From contig NC_051069.1 of NCBI RefSeq assembly GCF_004664715.2, positions 74,856,647-74,920,646 on the forward strand: DNA of 64,000 nucleotides. The letters are read 5' to 3'. Origin of the DNA: Peromyscus leucopus. Its lineage: Eukaryota; Chordata; Mammalia; Rodentia; Cricetidae. Of the stretch, positions 32,241 to 44,332 are shown in pieces. The number at the start of each line of letters is the position of its first letter. Within the stretch, counting starts at the first letter, position 1. The notes beneath the pieces were generated by a model. That model was not told where the DNA came from. It did not search any database and was given only the letters and a program-made list of their open reading frames with translations. Both the position numbers and the translations under genes were made by a program.

Positions 32241-34399
32241 CCTGATTGACAGATGGCAGTATTGCTCATTGCCTACCTTGGAAATTCCCAAGTCTAATTT
32301 TTAAGAAGACAATTTCCTTGGTGCACTTGTACTGTGTTTGAGTGAGGGTTTCAATCTCCTTCAGATTTTTCTTCAAAATTAGTAACAGGTACCATGCTTC
32401 AGGTCCCTGAACATATGCTAATGTTTTTGAAGTAATGCTTTCCTGATGGTTGCTACTATAAAACATCTCTATCTATAGCATGATAGGAAATAGTTTTATA
32501 ATTGTATTATGTATAAATTGTACAGAAGAGTGGATTTTACCACAGCATTCTCATATATGCCTGTTCACCTCCATGATAGGAAGTATTTTGGAGACTCTGT
32601 GGTGATACTTGGATTGGAAGGACAGAAACTCTGGAATGCTGGGTAATGTGTATAATTCTATTTTGAAGAGGAATGAGTTCAGCTGGTGAGAAATGAAACT
32701 TCATGGCCACGAAGTTCGTCACCAGGTGAAAGCGTCAGTTTTGCATGATTATGGTCTGCTCTCTTGCTCATGCCTATGCCAGGGAAGCTCCGGCAATACA
32801 AAACATTCTCACCTTATTAAAGCCCGTGTGTTGACAGGTTGTGGCCAGCCCTGCTGCTGCACGGCTTTGCTATCTGTACATGCAGCCCCACAGACAAGAA
32901 CCCCAGCTGTCTTCAGCTGTGGAGCGCATGCCACAGTTCGCAAAAGGTTTGTCATTTATGTGGATTTCGAGAAGACTTCAGTTGGTACCTTTGAATGTGA
33001 TACCAGTTGATATCAAATCCTGTAGGAAAGGAGCTTTGCTGAATTATCTAAAATTAAAATATGCCTTAAATTAGACGGCTACATTACAAACTTACACGTA
33101 AATTTTTATTAAATATGCTTTCTCTCTTTAGCCAACATTTTATGATAAGAAGGCCTATTTATGAGTCAGTTTAGTTTGATAAATGTCTGATAACACTCGT
33201 TATCAAGGAGGCAAGAACTCAAAATACAACCAACAATAAGACTTTTTTGAGGAAAGTGCATATTTAATAATACTTTTTAATTTGAGGATATAATGAAGAT
33301 ACGATTTTTATGGAAAGCTTATAGACTTTTCTCACATAGCACTGACTTTACTAGTTTTTGTTGATTTCTCCAAAGATAGCTGTGATATATGGTATTTCAA
33401 GGTCACTACTTGTACACAGGGGAAGTGGACTAGCTGTGACTTTAGGCAGGTCCATTTACAAACACGTCTGTCATGGACAGTCGCCAGTGTTAGGATGTGA
33501 GGGCAGCAAGCCGCAAAGAAGACTTAGCTTTTCAGTCAGACACATTCTGTGATCGTTCCTATCGATCCCAAGTGTGGCTATACAGCATTTAAAATATATA
33601 TTTAAGTTAATTTATACTTTTAAAATATTCAAATATAACATGAATATTTAAAACTCCAAGGGTCAAGGTCACAGTGTTTGATACTCTCCATCAAGGGTGA
33701 AAAGTCTTAATACTGAGATAAACTGCTTTCTTTTCATGCCACATGTAGTTTATATATGTAATTTACGTATGATGTACAGTAATCATTTCCACTATCTCTA
33801 AAGTTGTTTTAGAATACTGCATTTCATACAGAGGATGTGTCCTGTGACTTAGGTAATCTGGTGAGCACTGCTGTGCCTGCCTCTGTTCCTGCTTTTGCCA
33901 TTTTCTCCCTTAATGCAGAGCTTGAAGGAGAATGGCTATCTTTAAACTCTGAAAGTGGTGTTGAAGCCTATTTAAAAGTACAGAGTTCACTTTTTTGTCA
34001 TAAAGGTTTTATATCAAATTTTACAGAGCAATAAAAATATTTGTGGACAGGATTTTGAGTAAGGAGAAAACTAGCTAGTTGCAGTTTTAACCCTGTGAAT
34101 GCTGACTTTCTTCATGAAAGCAATACATTTAGACGTCAAGTCAGCTTGGAATAAGGCAGAGGAAGGGAAGGAGGGATGTGGACGGGAGGCGGGAGGGGCA
34201 GGTATGAAGGAGCATGTGCAAAGTTAACTGACCTTTCCCATGATAGGAAATAGTTTCCACAGCAAGCTGTGCCCTTGCCTACATTCTGCTTTTATTTCAG
34301 ATGTTCCGTGTGTACCCCATCATTTAAATTCCATGCAAGCTGTGAACTGTGTATCGATCTTCTCACTTATTTGCTTTAACATCTCCGCGAGGCTCCATG
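32241..34399. other. Unique non-coding sequence; contains a GATA/AP-1 motif cluster
   Basis: No repeats recognised. Four TGATAA motifs and one TGAGTCA lie within 33143-33205. No convincing coding potential; frames at 32693-33074 overlap in different phases and show no family. Confidence 0.5.
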
Positions 34400-34695
34400 A
34401 ATCATTCATCCAGGTGAGTCAATAAATATTTATTAGATGCTTTCTGCGTATCAGGTGCCGTTGTTGGGATAGAGTTTTAAAAATGGGTTTCTGACATACG
34501 GTTGTTTCACACCTACTAGTGAGGCTCGGTGATGATGATAAGAACTCACATTTTACTGAGTGTTTCCTGTAAGGCAGACTTGGAGCAAAGCCCTCTGAAG
34601 AGCAGGCTGAGGCTGAGAGAGGACAGTGATTTACTGCCTTACGTCTAGGTTAGTAAAAGTCAGGTGTGGGATTTAAACCACAGGGTTTTTGGGAG
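34400..34695 (-). repeat. L2/MIR-like ancient repeats
   Basis: 'tcaataaatatttattagat' with 'atcaggtgccgttgttggga' (about 34420-34465) is the L2/MIR end, and 'aactcacattttactgagtg' to 'gggatttaaaccacag' (about 34525-34685) is MIR, both on the minus strand. Confidence 0.6.
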
Positions 34696-36316
34696 GTGGA
34701 GGGGAGGAAGGCTAGTGAGGGTGTCTGTCTCTAGGACACATGCTCAAAACTTGAGCTTTTGGACAGCATAATATGAACAATTTTGCTATAGAGTGGGAGA
34801 TAAGAAACTGGCGGCTCACACCGTGGTATGAGTTTCGAGTAGAGAGAAACTTGTCTGGCTGGGAGAATCTGGAAAGGGTTTTGGGCAAGTTACCTTTTAA
34901 GGTTATTTTGAAGAAGAGGAACCTCAGGTGATGGGTGGGAGAAAGACTCACCACAGGGAACAGCATCAGCAAAGAGAATGAGCAGTGATCATCCCGTGGG
35001 AGGGGACAGCTGAGGCTCGCAAAGTGTCAGTGCATGGACATCACAAGTGGATCTGAACTGTTAAGCATGGATGCTTGATGGATGACTGAAACATACCATG
35101 TCTCATTTAGTTGATGTTTAACTTGTTTTAAAAAGCCGTATTGTAATCAATGACACTTGAAGTACCAAGCCAGTGGTAAAAGTACCATTGACTGCTGTCT
35201 TTAGGAACCTTGGTGTTTTATGTTGAGAGAAATGGAGATCTTGGCCACTGTCTGAAAGGCTAGGCACTTGGAAGGGATAACAAAAGATGTCTGAAGACTT
35301 CTCTCAGCATTAATAAGTGCATACATGTGTGACCTGTAAATCCTTAAGAAAATTCCCATTTTCCACCCCCCCCCAAAGGATGAGCTACAATAAAGAATAG
35401 CTGCTGTTGGTGATTAATCGGCTGGATCATTGGTACGATCCCAAGAGTCTGTTAGAACATAAACGTTGAACTAGCTGCTAGATGAGCATCTTCTAGGCCA
35501 AGATGACTGCATGGAGTTTATCGGTTTGGGTGACAGCTTCCCATCATGGGCGTATTGACTGAGATTGGATGGCAACAGCTCACAAGAGAGTGTCATCTCA
35601 TGACAGGGTGACTTTGACACCAGTAAAGCTTAGACTGCCTTGTCTAAACACTCATCTAGTCTTATGGGACTCCCAAGTCTCCAGAGGAGGTGGGAGAGGG
35701 CTGACATCTTACAACAATGCCGCATCTAGCAAACGACAGCAGATCGGACAAGTCACTTCTTCCTATAGGTCATGGCATTTCCATGATGACAAGGAGCTCT
35801 CCATAATTGCTGAGTCTGAAGAGTGTTGTTCCATGGTCCACAACCCAAGGGGAAAGCTGGGTACGGAGGATCCTAAGCTGGGCCAGAGCAAGACTTTTAA
35901 CTCCAGAATGGCTCAGTCAGTATACAGCAAGCAGTTGATGTTTCAATACTTGTGTAGCACGGGCCAGAGGAGGAACCCAGCAGGCAGTTTGTGGCTACCG
36001 GAAGGGGAGGTTGCTGAGGTTTTTGCAGTGAAGGACCTTGGAGAGGGACATTAAAGGGAATACTGGATATGGTGCAGTTTAGACACAGTGCTTTTTGTTT
36101 GGGAGGGTCCTCTTTAATGGGTGAGGTTTCCAAGGAACAAAGTAAATGAGCTTAAGTAAAACAAGTTAATATTATGTGAACCTCTGAATTAAAAGATGTT
36201 GGACTTAGTTGGGTGTCACGGGTGCTGTGAGATAAATCGCAGTAGCACAAGGGAGTATGCAGCAGTTTAACTGCAAACGTAATTGCCAGAGGTTTAATTG
36301 AGGTATAGGCCTCAGG

Positions 36317-36317
<1 letters not shown>
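34696..36317. other. Unique non-coding sequence
   Basis: No element recognised. The longest frame, 35569-36054 (161 codons, plus), has no signal peptide, domain or compositional sign of being a protein, so it is not called as a gene. Confidence 0.55.
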
Positions 36318-36370
<53 letters not shown>

Positions 36371-36372
36371 CA

Positions 36373-36410
<38 letters not shown>

Positions 36411-36431
36411 CAGACAGACAGACAGACAGAG
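36318..36431. repeat. Compound microsatellite (GT)n(GA)n(GACA)n
   Basis: (GT)n to about 36369, (GA)n to about 36390, then GACAGA/GACA units to 36431. From 36432 to 37005 nothing else is recognised. Confidence 0.95.
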
Positions 36432-37004
36432 ACTCCACTGCTTTTTTTGTGAACCTGAGTATGTCAAATGAATCTTGAAAGGTGAAGCTGTCATCAGTGT
36501 GGTATACCTAGCTATTTAAATAATCACTGGGTCTGAGAGTCTTCACTGAGGGTCCTCTGTTAGATGCTATTCATTTCTGTCAGGTCTCACCACTGGCCAA
36601 ATAGTAGAAATTATTGCTCCTATAGTTTAAATGAAAGCTTTAAATTTCTATAGTTTTTGTCTTTATACTGGAATGTGCCACCTGTGGGGTAAGGTCTATG
36701 AGGTCTCACTTTTTTCTTGCTAATTTTAAGTGCCAAGCCTGCTGGGTCACCCTTGCCTGTTATGGGAGATTGTATGTCAATAAGGCACTATGACCACTGA
36801 AAACGTAGTTAAGGCCGTAGTTCTGGTATTAAGGTGTGGCATGCTTATGACTAGCATGGCCAGTGAGCAGGCCAAGAGGAAGAGAAGAGAGACTCCAGAG
36901 GACTAGCAGTCATCAAATAGAGGGTATTGACCACCACTTCCCCCACCTCCATTGCTTGAGTGTCTATTTTCACATTTAATATTGGTTTGGATTTTAAAAT
37001 TGAT

Positions 37005-37005
<1 letters not shown>

Positions 37006-37051
<46 letters not shown>
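37006..37051. repeat. Microsatellite (CA)n
   Basis: Perfect CA repeat of about 46 bp. From 37052 to 37529 nothing is recognised. Confidence 0.95.
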
Positions 37052-37052
<1 letters not shown>

Positions 37053-37529
37053 AAGAAGATCTGAAGTGAGCAGGGAAGACATTCATACTGGTCTAGACCA
37101 GCTTAAGCAAGGGAGGAAAGTGGGTCTGGTTTTGATTGTGGTTATGTGTTTTGACCAAATGAGAGTTCCCAGGTCTGTATGGCTTGAATCTCCCCCTCCC
37201 AGACATTCCTTCCATACCAAGAGAGCAATAGTCAGCTAATTTATATTGGTTTTCCCAGATACTGGAGGGGTGAGAAGTAGGGAACAGAGGCTTAAAACAT
37301 CAGAGGGTAGACATTAAAAAAAAAATGGACTCAGATTCTAATACCCATTGTTGTAGGAAGAGTTGAGACACTGGCAACACCACAGAGGTGTCCGTCTTAA
37401 ATTGGCTCTACATTCCACACTGGATATGGATGCGTGCAGCTTTCTGTTGCATACGTAACTTTATGTTATTCACGTAACTGTAGTAACTGTAGTAAGTCAT
37501 TGTATCTTCTTAATGGGAAAATAGAGACC

Positions 37530-37675
37530 ATTTCATGCGTGGGAAAACTGGGGCACCGTGGAAGGTAAATAGCCTGCCCAAATTCACATAGCTGGATAAA
37601 TGGTACAGCTACAACTTGAGACTGAAATTCAAGTTCCTTTCCAGTAGGTGTTCTTAGCCACTGTGCTGTGCCATT
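37530..37675 (-). repeat. MIR SINE
   Basis: 'gggaaaactggggcaccgtg' with 'gcccaaattcacatagctgg' matches the MIR core on the minus strand. Confidence 0.65.
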
Positions 37676-37824
37676 GTTCTGGCCTGTACCACTGTAACAA
37701 CTGAGTGCTCTGTAAGTGAGGAGAGAGAAATGAAATTGCAGATTCCTCCACAGCAATAGCAGCAGAGGGCATTTGGAGAACCAGATAAATGGTCATTTAT
37801 TTTCCATTTTGAGTCTTTGTTTTT

Positions 37825-38008
37825 AAAATTTATAAGTATATTTGTTTATTTGTGTATGTATGTGTGTGCACGTGTGCCACAGTACACAGGTAGAGGTCAG
37901 AGGACCACGAGCAGGATTCTGTTTTCTCCTTCAGCCGTGTGCATGTCAGGCTTTTGAAGTCAGCTCACCAGGCTGGATGGCAAGCACCATTTCCCATCCA
38001 GCTGGCTC
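37825..38008 (-). repeat. B3/B4-type SINE
   Basis: 'gtagaggtcagaggaccacg' and 'gaagtcagctcaccaggctg' are the complement of a tRNA-derived SINE. First rodent-specific SINE after the Tpbg block. Confidence 0.6.
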
Positions 38009-38061
38009 CTTTTTTTAAATGTTAAATCATAATGTTCAGAAATCACTATATTTTGATGTTT

Positions 38062-38244
38062 TTGAAAGATTTATTTGGGGGGGGGGGAGAGAGTGTGTGT
38101 AGGTGCAATCAGAGACCAGAAGGTGTATCCCTGGAGCTGGAGTTATAGGCGGTTGTGAGCTGACTTACGTGGATGTTGAGGATTGAACTCAGATCCTCTG
38201 GAAAATCAACAAGACCTCTTAACCTTTGAGCTATCTCTTCAGCC
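38062..38244 (-). repeat. B2/B3-type SINE
   Basis: 'gaaagatttatttggggggg' tail, 'ggagttataggcggttgtga', 'gaggattgaactcagatcct' and 'ctttgagctatctcttcagc' head, all complement. Contains a G11-like run at about 38077. Confidence 0.85.
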
Positions 38245-38354
38245 TTGATTTTTTTTCTTTGTTTGTTTGTTCAATACAGAGGAACAGTGACCATATTATA
38301 TGGCCCTGAATAGGATATTGCATGTTGAAAAGAGGACTATAGTCTACCATTTAC

Positions 38355-38508
38355 GGAGTGGAGAGATGGCTCACTTTGTAAAAATCCTTGTGTAAGCATG
38401 AAGACTTGAGACCAAATCCCAGGGCTTACATAAGAAGTAATCCTAGCACTGGGGATGTGGGATTAGGCGCACATACATGCACATGTAGACACTTGAACAA
38501 CTTCATAC

Positions 38509-38551
<43 letters not shown>
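38355..38551 (+). repeat. B4-type SINE ending in (CA)n
   Basis: 'ggagtggagagatggctcac' head, then 'ttgagaccaaatcccagggc' and 'gcgcacatacatgcacatgt', ending in a perfect CA repeat (about 38511-38550). From 38552 to 39776 nothing is recognised. Confidence 0.75.
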
Positions 38552-38553
<2 letters not shown>

Positions 38554-39774
38554 ATTTAGAAATCTAACATGGAAAATAAAAACCTCTGTGATTGCTAAGA
38601 AGTACTTCCTGTGAGAGAGCGACAGAGCTGTTTGACCACAGGGATCTAGACTGGTGCAGATTTCCTTTATGAACCTGAATGGTCAGTTTTTGCTTATGGC
38701 TGTGAGTTGCATCCTCTGGAGAATGGTTGGTGTAAGAGTGTAAGAGCAATGTAGGTAATTACAGCAGACATTCCTAGGCTTCTCCTGGGTGCTTGGCCTT
38801 CATGATCAGCTGTGAGTCACATCTTCCATGGGAGGCATGGGGTTGCAGGCCTTCCAAGTTCAATAAGCTTTGTCATGTCTTTAGCATCTTTCACTGGGCA
38901 GATGCCTCTGAGCGAAGTGGGAGCATGCTCCCTGCCCCTTTGCCAGCTCTGCCAGAGCAGTTACCCTGCATCCTACCAAATCCCAGGACTCACGTAAATT
39001 TTCCCCAGTGTGGAATGAAATCAGGAGAGTCTTCAGATAACCTGCCTCTCCAAGTACAAACTGGCTTATTTACTACTTTAACTGGGATCGTTGGCCCTAT
39101 CAGCAAATACCTACCTGCTCCAACGGAAGAAAAAGGTCTTTGATTGACCCGACCTTTAGAATAAAACACAAAATGCTTTTCCCATTCAGTTGGCTTTTGG
39201 TCTAAACTGATTGGGTTGCTTTGCTTGTGTGGGTTGCTGTAGTGTCAGTCTGAGGAACGTTGGTAAAAATGCAGCAGTACAAATGGAATGAACAACTATT
39301 GAGTCAGCTGCCTCTTGGTTGGAGATAAGTTGCTTAGACTTTGGGGAAAACTGACTCAATTCTATGACTAGGTGGTAGGAAAAAATAGCATTTAACTAAA
39401 CACAGTCTACCAGGATGGTGTTTAGGGTATCTGACAAGTTCTTTGTTTTGCTGGAGAAACTCGATATGTAGCTAGCATGTTGCCACCAGAGCCAGCAGAG
39501 CTGGTACTTCACCAGACAGAACTGCATTTGGCCAGTCTTTGGAGTGGGGCTGAGTTCCAAGCTGTGCCTTGGTTGACTCAAGAGTGTTATTAGTACCCAT
39601 GTTTTTGGGAGACCCTGATAGCACCATACATTCAGGGAGCAGGATGCTTCTATTGACTGGTTCAGCTGATTGAGTCTCTGTGTCTCATTGGCAGCTAGAT
39701 GCTTTTGACTTAAACCGACTTTAGGAATCACTCCAGAAAGCGCCCTTGGAAAACCTGCCTCTTTCTCCAGTAGG

Positions 39775-39776
<2 letters not shown>

Positions 39777-39853
<77 letters not shown>
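39777..39853. repeat. Microsatellite (TC)n
   Basis: Perfect TC repeat of about 77 bp, pure pyrimidine on the plus strand. From 39854 to 40894 I see only an L2/MIR-like scrap near 40125-40185. Confidence 0.95.
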
Positions 39854-39858
<5 letters not shown>

Positions 39859-40894
39859 ATGGAACTCAGCTTCTTTGTGTTTTTTCATACTGTCTCCTTT
39901 TCTTACCACTGTACTTTTCATATTAAAAGGCAGAATGTCTTTGATGAGGTGAGTCCAGACTATCCTTGAACTCCTCCTGATGATTCTTTTTCCTCAGCTA
40001 CCCAAGAACCTATGGACTGTGTATCAATAGCCAGTGTGTACAAGATTTAAATTTACTTTGGAGCAAGGCATCTTTTTCTTCCACATAGAAAGTGAGCCAT
40101 CTAACTGTTATCCAAATTATTGATGTTCCCAGTTCAGGAAACATTTATTCAAGACTTTCCAAGGGTCAGTGAACAAGCTGGGGCATAGGAAGAGTAAAAG
40201 ATGAAGGAGAGAGAAAGGGAATATTTCCATAGAGGAAATTAGGTAAACACGAACCTGTAGTAGGAAGCGGGAGCTATAGCAGGGATAGAAAAGGCACCCA
40301 GCACTGTATAAACTCAAGGGAGAGGTTACTTTACCTAGGTGAATCAGAGATGTGGATCCAGTCATTAGATTTGAGCATCTTGGACTGAAGTACTAAAAGC
40401 AGCTGCTGGTTGCCTTCAGAACAGTCACACCACCCTACCCCAAGCCTCTTTCTGGCTAATACAGAAGCTAGCTAGCTATCTTGAAGGCCAGAAATTCTGA
40501 ATATTTATATTTTATGTCTTCTCTGAAACTAGAGATGGATGTGGGTCATTCCTTCCAATTGGCGGTTTAGCAGGGATCTACCAATGGCATGCTGGGTAAG
40601 ATTTCCTTCCCTTATAGAAAAGGTATGTGAGAGATACCCGTGTCCCTTTCCTTTTGGGTGTAGATTTGTCAGGATGTGTCATTAGTGCAGCGGCATCTGT
40701 TTTGTGACTGCAAATGAACCAAGCCTGAAAACCGTGGCCCATATGATGAAGATAGCAAACCGGAAAGACGAAAGCATGTAGTTCCATCCATCCCAGAACA
40801 TCTTGTCAAGTAATGTAATAAATGTTTTTCTCAGAGCATACTGTTACAGAAGGCTGTCAGCTCTCCAACTTACTGCCATCCTGGTTTAATTTAT

Positions 40895-41282
40895 ATTGCA
40901 GTGATAAATACTCTGGCAAAAAGGAACATAGGGAGCAAAGGTTCTAATTCCAAGTTAAAGTCTATTATTTCAGGGAAGTCAAGGCAGGAAGTTAGGCAGC
41001 TGGTCAAATGACATCCATGACAAGAACAAACAGAGAATATAAGTGTCCTTAGCCCATCACTTAGTGGCTTCCACTTGTCTTTTAATGTTTAGGAACTGGG
41101 AGCCTAGGGATTGATGCCTCCCACAATGGGCCGGTTCCTCCAACATCAGTTAACCATCAAGATAATCTTCCACAAACATGCCCACAGGCAACTTGATCTA
41201 GGGAACTTCTCACTAATCTCTCTTCCCTGGAGATGCTGGGTTGTGTCAAGTTGATAGTTAAAACTGACGAGCATACTTGCAA
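40895..41282 (-). mobile_element. Rodent MaLR-like LTR element, minus
   Basis: The right end, 'gttgtgtcaagttgatagtt', is the complement of the 'TGTCAACTTGAC' head. 'tgcctcccacaatgggccgg' and 'ttatattgcagtgataaata' fit the rest. Family assignment is from memory. From 41283 to 41610 nothing is recognised. Confidence 0.5.
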
Positions 41283-41610
41283 GAGTAGGATTTTCTCCCC
41301 TTTTCTGGGCAGTTGGAGGTGATGTGGGGAGCGAGGCAGTGCCAAGCAGTGCTGAGGAAAGGGAAGCACTGTGGACAGCGGGCAGCACCGTGTGGAATGG
41401 TGTTGTGTGGTGCACCGCTTCATTGGCTTAGATCCCAGAAAGGGTCTATGGCAAGCGGAGCCTGTAAGAGAGAAGGGCATGGGAGGCTTTCTGCCGTGTT
41501 TTAGGGTTTAGAATTTATTCACTAGGAAAACAGCAGTTTATTCAGTGGGAAGCAATAAGCTGAAGGCTTCTTCAGTAGAGAAAAGTATAATCAAAACTGT
41601 ATTTTCTTTT

Positions 41611-41688
41611 TGGAATAGTGGGGATTGAACTTAGGATCTTTCTTGTGCTAGGTAAATTCTCTACCAGTAAGCCAATTATCTTTTTCTT
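41611..41688 (-). repeat. ID-type SINE fragment
   Basis: 'tggggattgaacttaggatc' and 'ctaggtaaattctctaccag' are the complement of a tRNA-derived ID-like head. Confidence 0.6.
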
Positions 41689-41880
41689 TTCCTTGTGGTA
41701 TGTGTGTATGTGGAGAAGGGTGTGTGTGTGTGTGGGTGTGTACATGAGTGCAGGTGCCCTCTGATTCCAGAAGAGGGCATCAGGTCTCCTGAAACTAGAG
41801 TTACAGGCAGTTGTGAGCCAACCAGTGTGGGTGCTGGGACCTGGACCCTAGTCCTCTGCAAGAACAGCAAGTGTCCTTTT
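41689..41880 (-). repeat. B3-type SINE
   Basis: 'gagtgcaggtgccctctgat', 'gagttacaggcagttgtgag' and 'gtgctgggacctggacccta' are the complement of B3. From 41881 to 43053 nothing is recognised. Confidence 0.85.
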
Positions 41881-43053
41881 TTGAAGAGCACTTCACTTTT
41901 CTTTTTATGGATATACTTAGCTCCTTTGAATTTTCTCCACTCAGTCAACAAGAACATGTAATTGGCAGTTATAAAGAAGGACGGAATATTCTGTTTTAAC
42001 CACCACTAGTTAAGCATTAGGTAGCTGCAGAATAGTTTTGATTGCTTGAGGTGGTTTTCCTCTGATTAACCCTCGTCCCCAGTTGAGCATCTCTAGAATC
42101 AAATGATTTGATTGTATGGCAGTATGTAGACAAAAAAAGCCAAACATCAGGGCTCCTGCTGCTTTAATATGCAGTTGTTTTGTGTTTTGACCAACAGTGA
42201 TAAAATTATTTTGTTCTTAAAAAGTTTTTACTGCAAGGTAATAAATTGTGAAACATTTGGGAAATTCAACACCTTAAGAACAAGAATGAAATCAACTAAG
42301 TTCCCTCACTCTCAGACCACTATTGTCCCGAAGTTGTTCTCCACCCCCACCCCACCCCCTTCACCTGAAACTAATTAGCAGTTAAGAATTGAAGATGATG
42401 CATTAAGTGTGTGAGTTTCAGTAGAGAATGTCATTAGCACATGGCACTCAGCTGTCAGGATGAAGCAGAAAGCCATGGCATCACTGGTCTGCTCACCGCT
42501 TGGGCTGTATGCTCTACAGGATTCAGGCATGTGTTCCCTTAGGTGTTCTCGTTTGTTTCCCACAGTGAAGGCAGAGGTGTCTGGAGTGTCCTGGCTGCCC
42601 TTCCTCTGTAACAACAGAGGGAACTTGGGCTTTGGATTTTCAGAAAGACAACCACAATCCAGCAGAGTTTACTCTTGTTCTGAACACAGCATTTAAAAAT
42701 CATTTTTCAGAGAACTCACAGCATAATCCTCTTATCAAAAATTCTAGAAAAGATTGCACTTGACTTACTAACAGTTTGAGGAAAGAGGATGCAACAATTG
42801 CCCTGATCCATTAAAAAAAAAACTCATTGGCAAGACCAGGGCCTGCTCTTCTATTTGTCATCAAGAATTCTTTCCCTTCCAACTTGTGATTTGTCTATTA
42901 CTCATTAGTGGAGGCTTTTATAATGAACTTCCAGCTGTGTCCTGGGATTTCTAGAAAATATTTAATTTTAGTCATGTTGAAAATTTGTTACATTTAATAT
43001 ATTGATTGAACCATGAAAAGATCCTAGACATTTCCTGTGACTTCATATAAATG

Positions 43054-43054
43054 T

Positions 43055-43092
<38 letters not shown>

Positions 43093-43300
43093 CTGTGGAT
43101 GTCCAAAGTTGATGCTGGATTTCTTCCTCCATGACTGTCTACTTTATTTGTTGAACCTGGAGCTTGCTGAGTCCACCGAGTATAACTAATTAGTTTTACC
43201 GGCCGATCACCAGTCTCTGGATGACTGCCATGCCTGCCTGACTTTTACACCTTTTACAACTTAGGTTACCTGGATTCTGAACATCAGAGCTCTGGTATCT
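43054..43300 (-). repeat. B4-type SINE with (GT)n end
   Basis: (GT)n at about 43054-43090, then 'gatgctggatttcttcctcc', 'ctactttatttgttgaacct' and 'ggagcttgctgagtccaccg', the complement of B4. It lacks the tRNA-like head at the right side. Confidence 0.6.
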
Positions 43301-43454
43301 CTCCAGTTCTCCACTTTATTTTTTTGAGACAGGGTCTCTCCCTGCATCTGGAGCTCACTGTCTGCTAGTCTGCCTGGCCAGTAAGTGCCAGAGATCCTCC
43401 TATCTCTAACTCCTCACAGGAGTTATTACAGGTTCAGACCACCATACTGCCTGG

Positions 43455-43502
<48 letters not shown>

Positions 43503-43640
43503 TATGTGTGTGTCTCTGTGTGTGTCTGTGTGTGTGTCTGTGTGTGTGTGTCTGTGTGTCTGCATGCACTAGGGCTTGAATTTAGGTCCCCATGCTTGAA
43601 CATGGCAAGCAATTGTCAACCAAGATGTCTTTCCAGCTGC
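43301..43640 (-). repeat. B4-type SINE with an internal (TG)n expansion
   Basis: 'ttgagacagggtctctccct', 'ctggccagtaagtgccagag' and 'tccccatgcttgaacatggc' are the complement of B4, with 'aagatgtctttccagctgc' at the head end. A TG/TCTG tract (43457-43562) sits inside, probably grown from a short repeat. Confidence 0.75.
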
Positions 43641-43944
43641 AAGTTTTAGACTTTAAATTTTTTTGGCTTATCTTTAATAATTGCCTTTTCCTTATAAGCA
43701 GTGTGCATAGCCATGTTTTAGAGTGGTGTTCCCAAGGGAGTAGTTTGCCCATGAAGTCCCCAGAGTCCTTGTTAAAAATGGGATTTCTGATTGAAAAAGT
43801 CTGGGCTGGATCCTGAGATTCTGCAGGTTTCTAACAAGTCAGTGCCAAAGCCTTCGCCCAGGGAGGGACTATGCTTTCAGTGACACAATTTTAGAGGAAA
43901 GAAGAAGGAAAACCAAAAACAAGATGAATTGCTGTCAACAAGCA

Positions 43945-44332
43945 AACAAGTAAACAGGAAGGTACAGCACTTGCCAGATGAATGTGAGGACTGGAATTCA
44001 GATCCCCAGAATTCATGTAGATAACCATGATGGATGTGACCTGTCTGTAATCCAAGTACTGAAGAGGCAGAGACCTTGGATCCCTGAAGCCAGCTAACTA
44101 GCTCCAAGTCAGCAGGCTCGAGGTTCAGTGAGAGACCCTGCTTAAGTAGATAAGGCTCAAGGTTCAGTGAGAGACCCTGCTTCAGTATATAAGGTGGAGA
44201 GTGAGCAAGGAAGACACCAGTGTCCACTTCAGGCATCCACATGCAGGTGAACATACATGTGCACGTGCACCTGCACATGAGTGTACACCCACACCCACTC
44301 ACCCACAAACACACACATATGTTTTTAAAAAT
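43945..44332 (+). repeat. B4-type SINE with an internal 39-bp tandem duplication
   Basis: 'agcacttgccagatgaatgt' head region, 'tgtctgtaatccaagtactg' centre, 'ggagagtgagcaaggaagac' 3' part, and a CACACA tail. The 39-bp unit 44117-44155 is repeated at 44156-44194 with three mismatches. From 44333 to 46095 I recognise no gene or element. Confidence 0.75.

Noticed and set aside
35569..36054. A 161-codon open frame downstream of Tpbg
   Set aside because: No recognisable domain, no signal peptide and no support from neighbouring exons. A chance frame is likely; conservation of the frame would be needed to reconsider.
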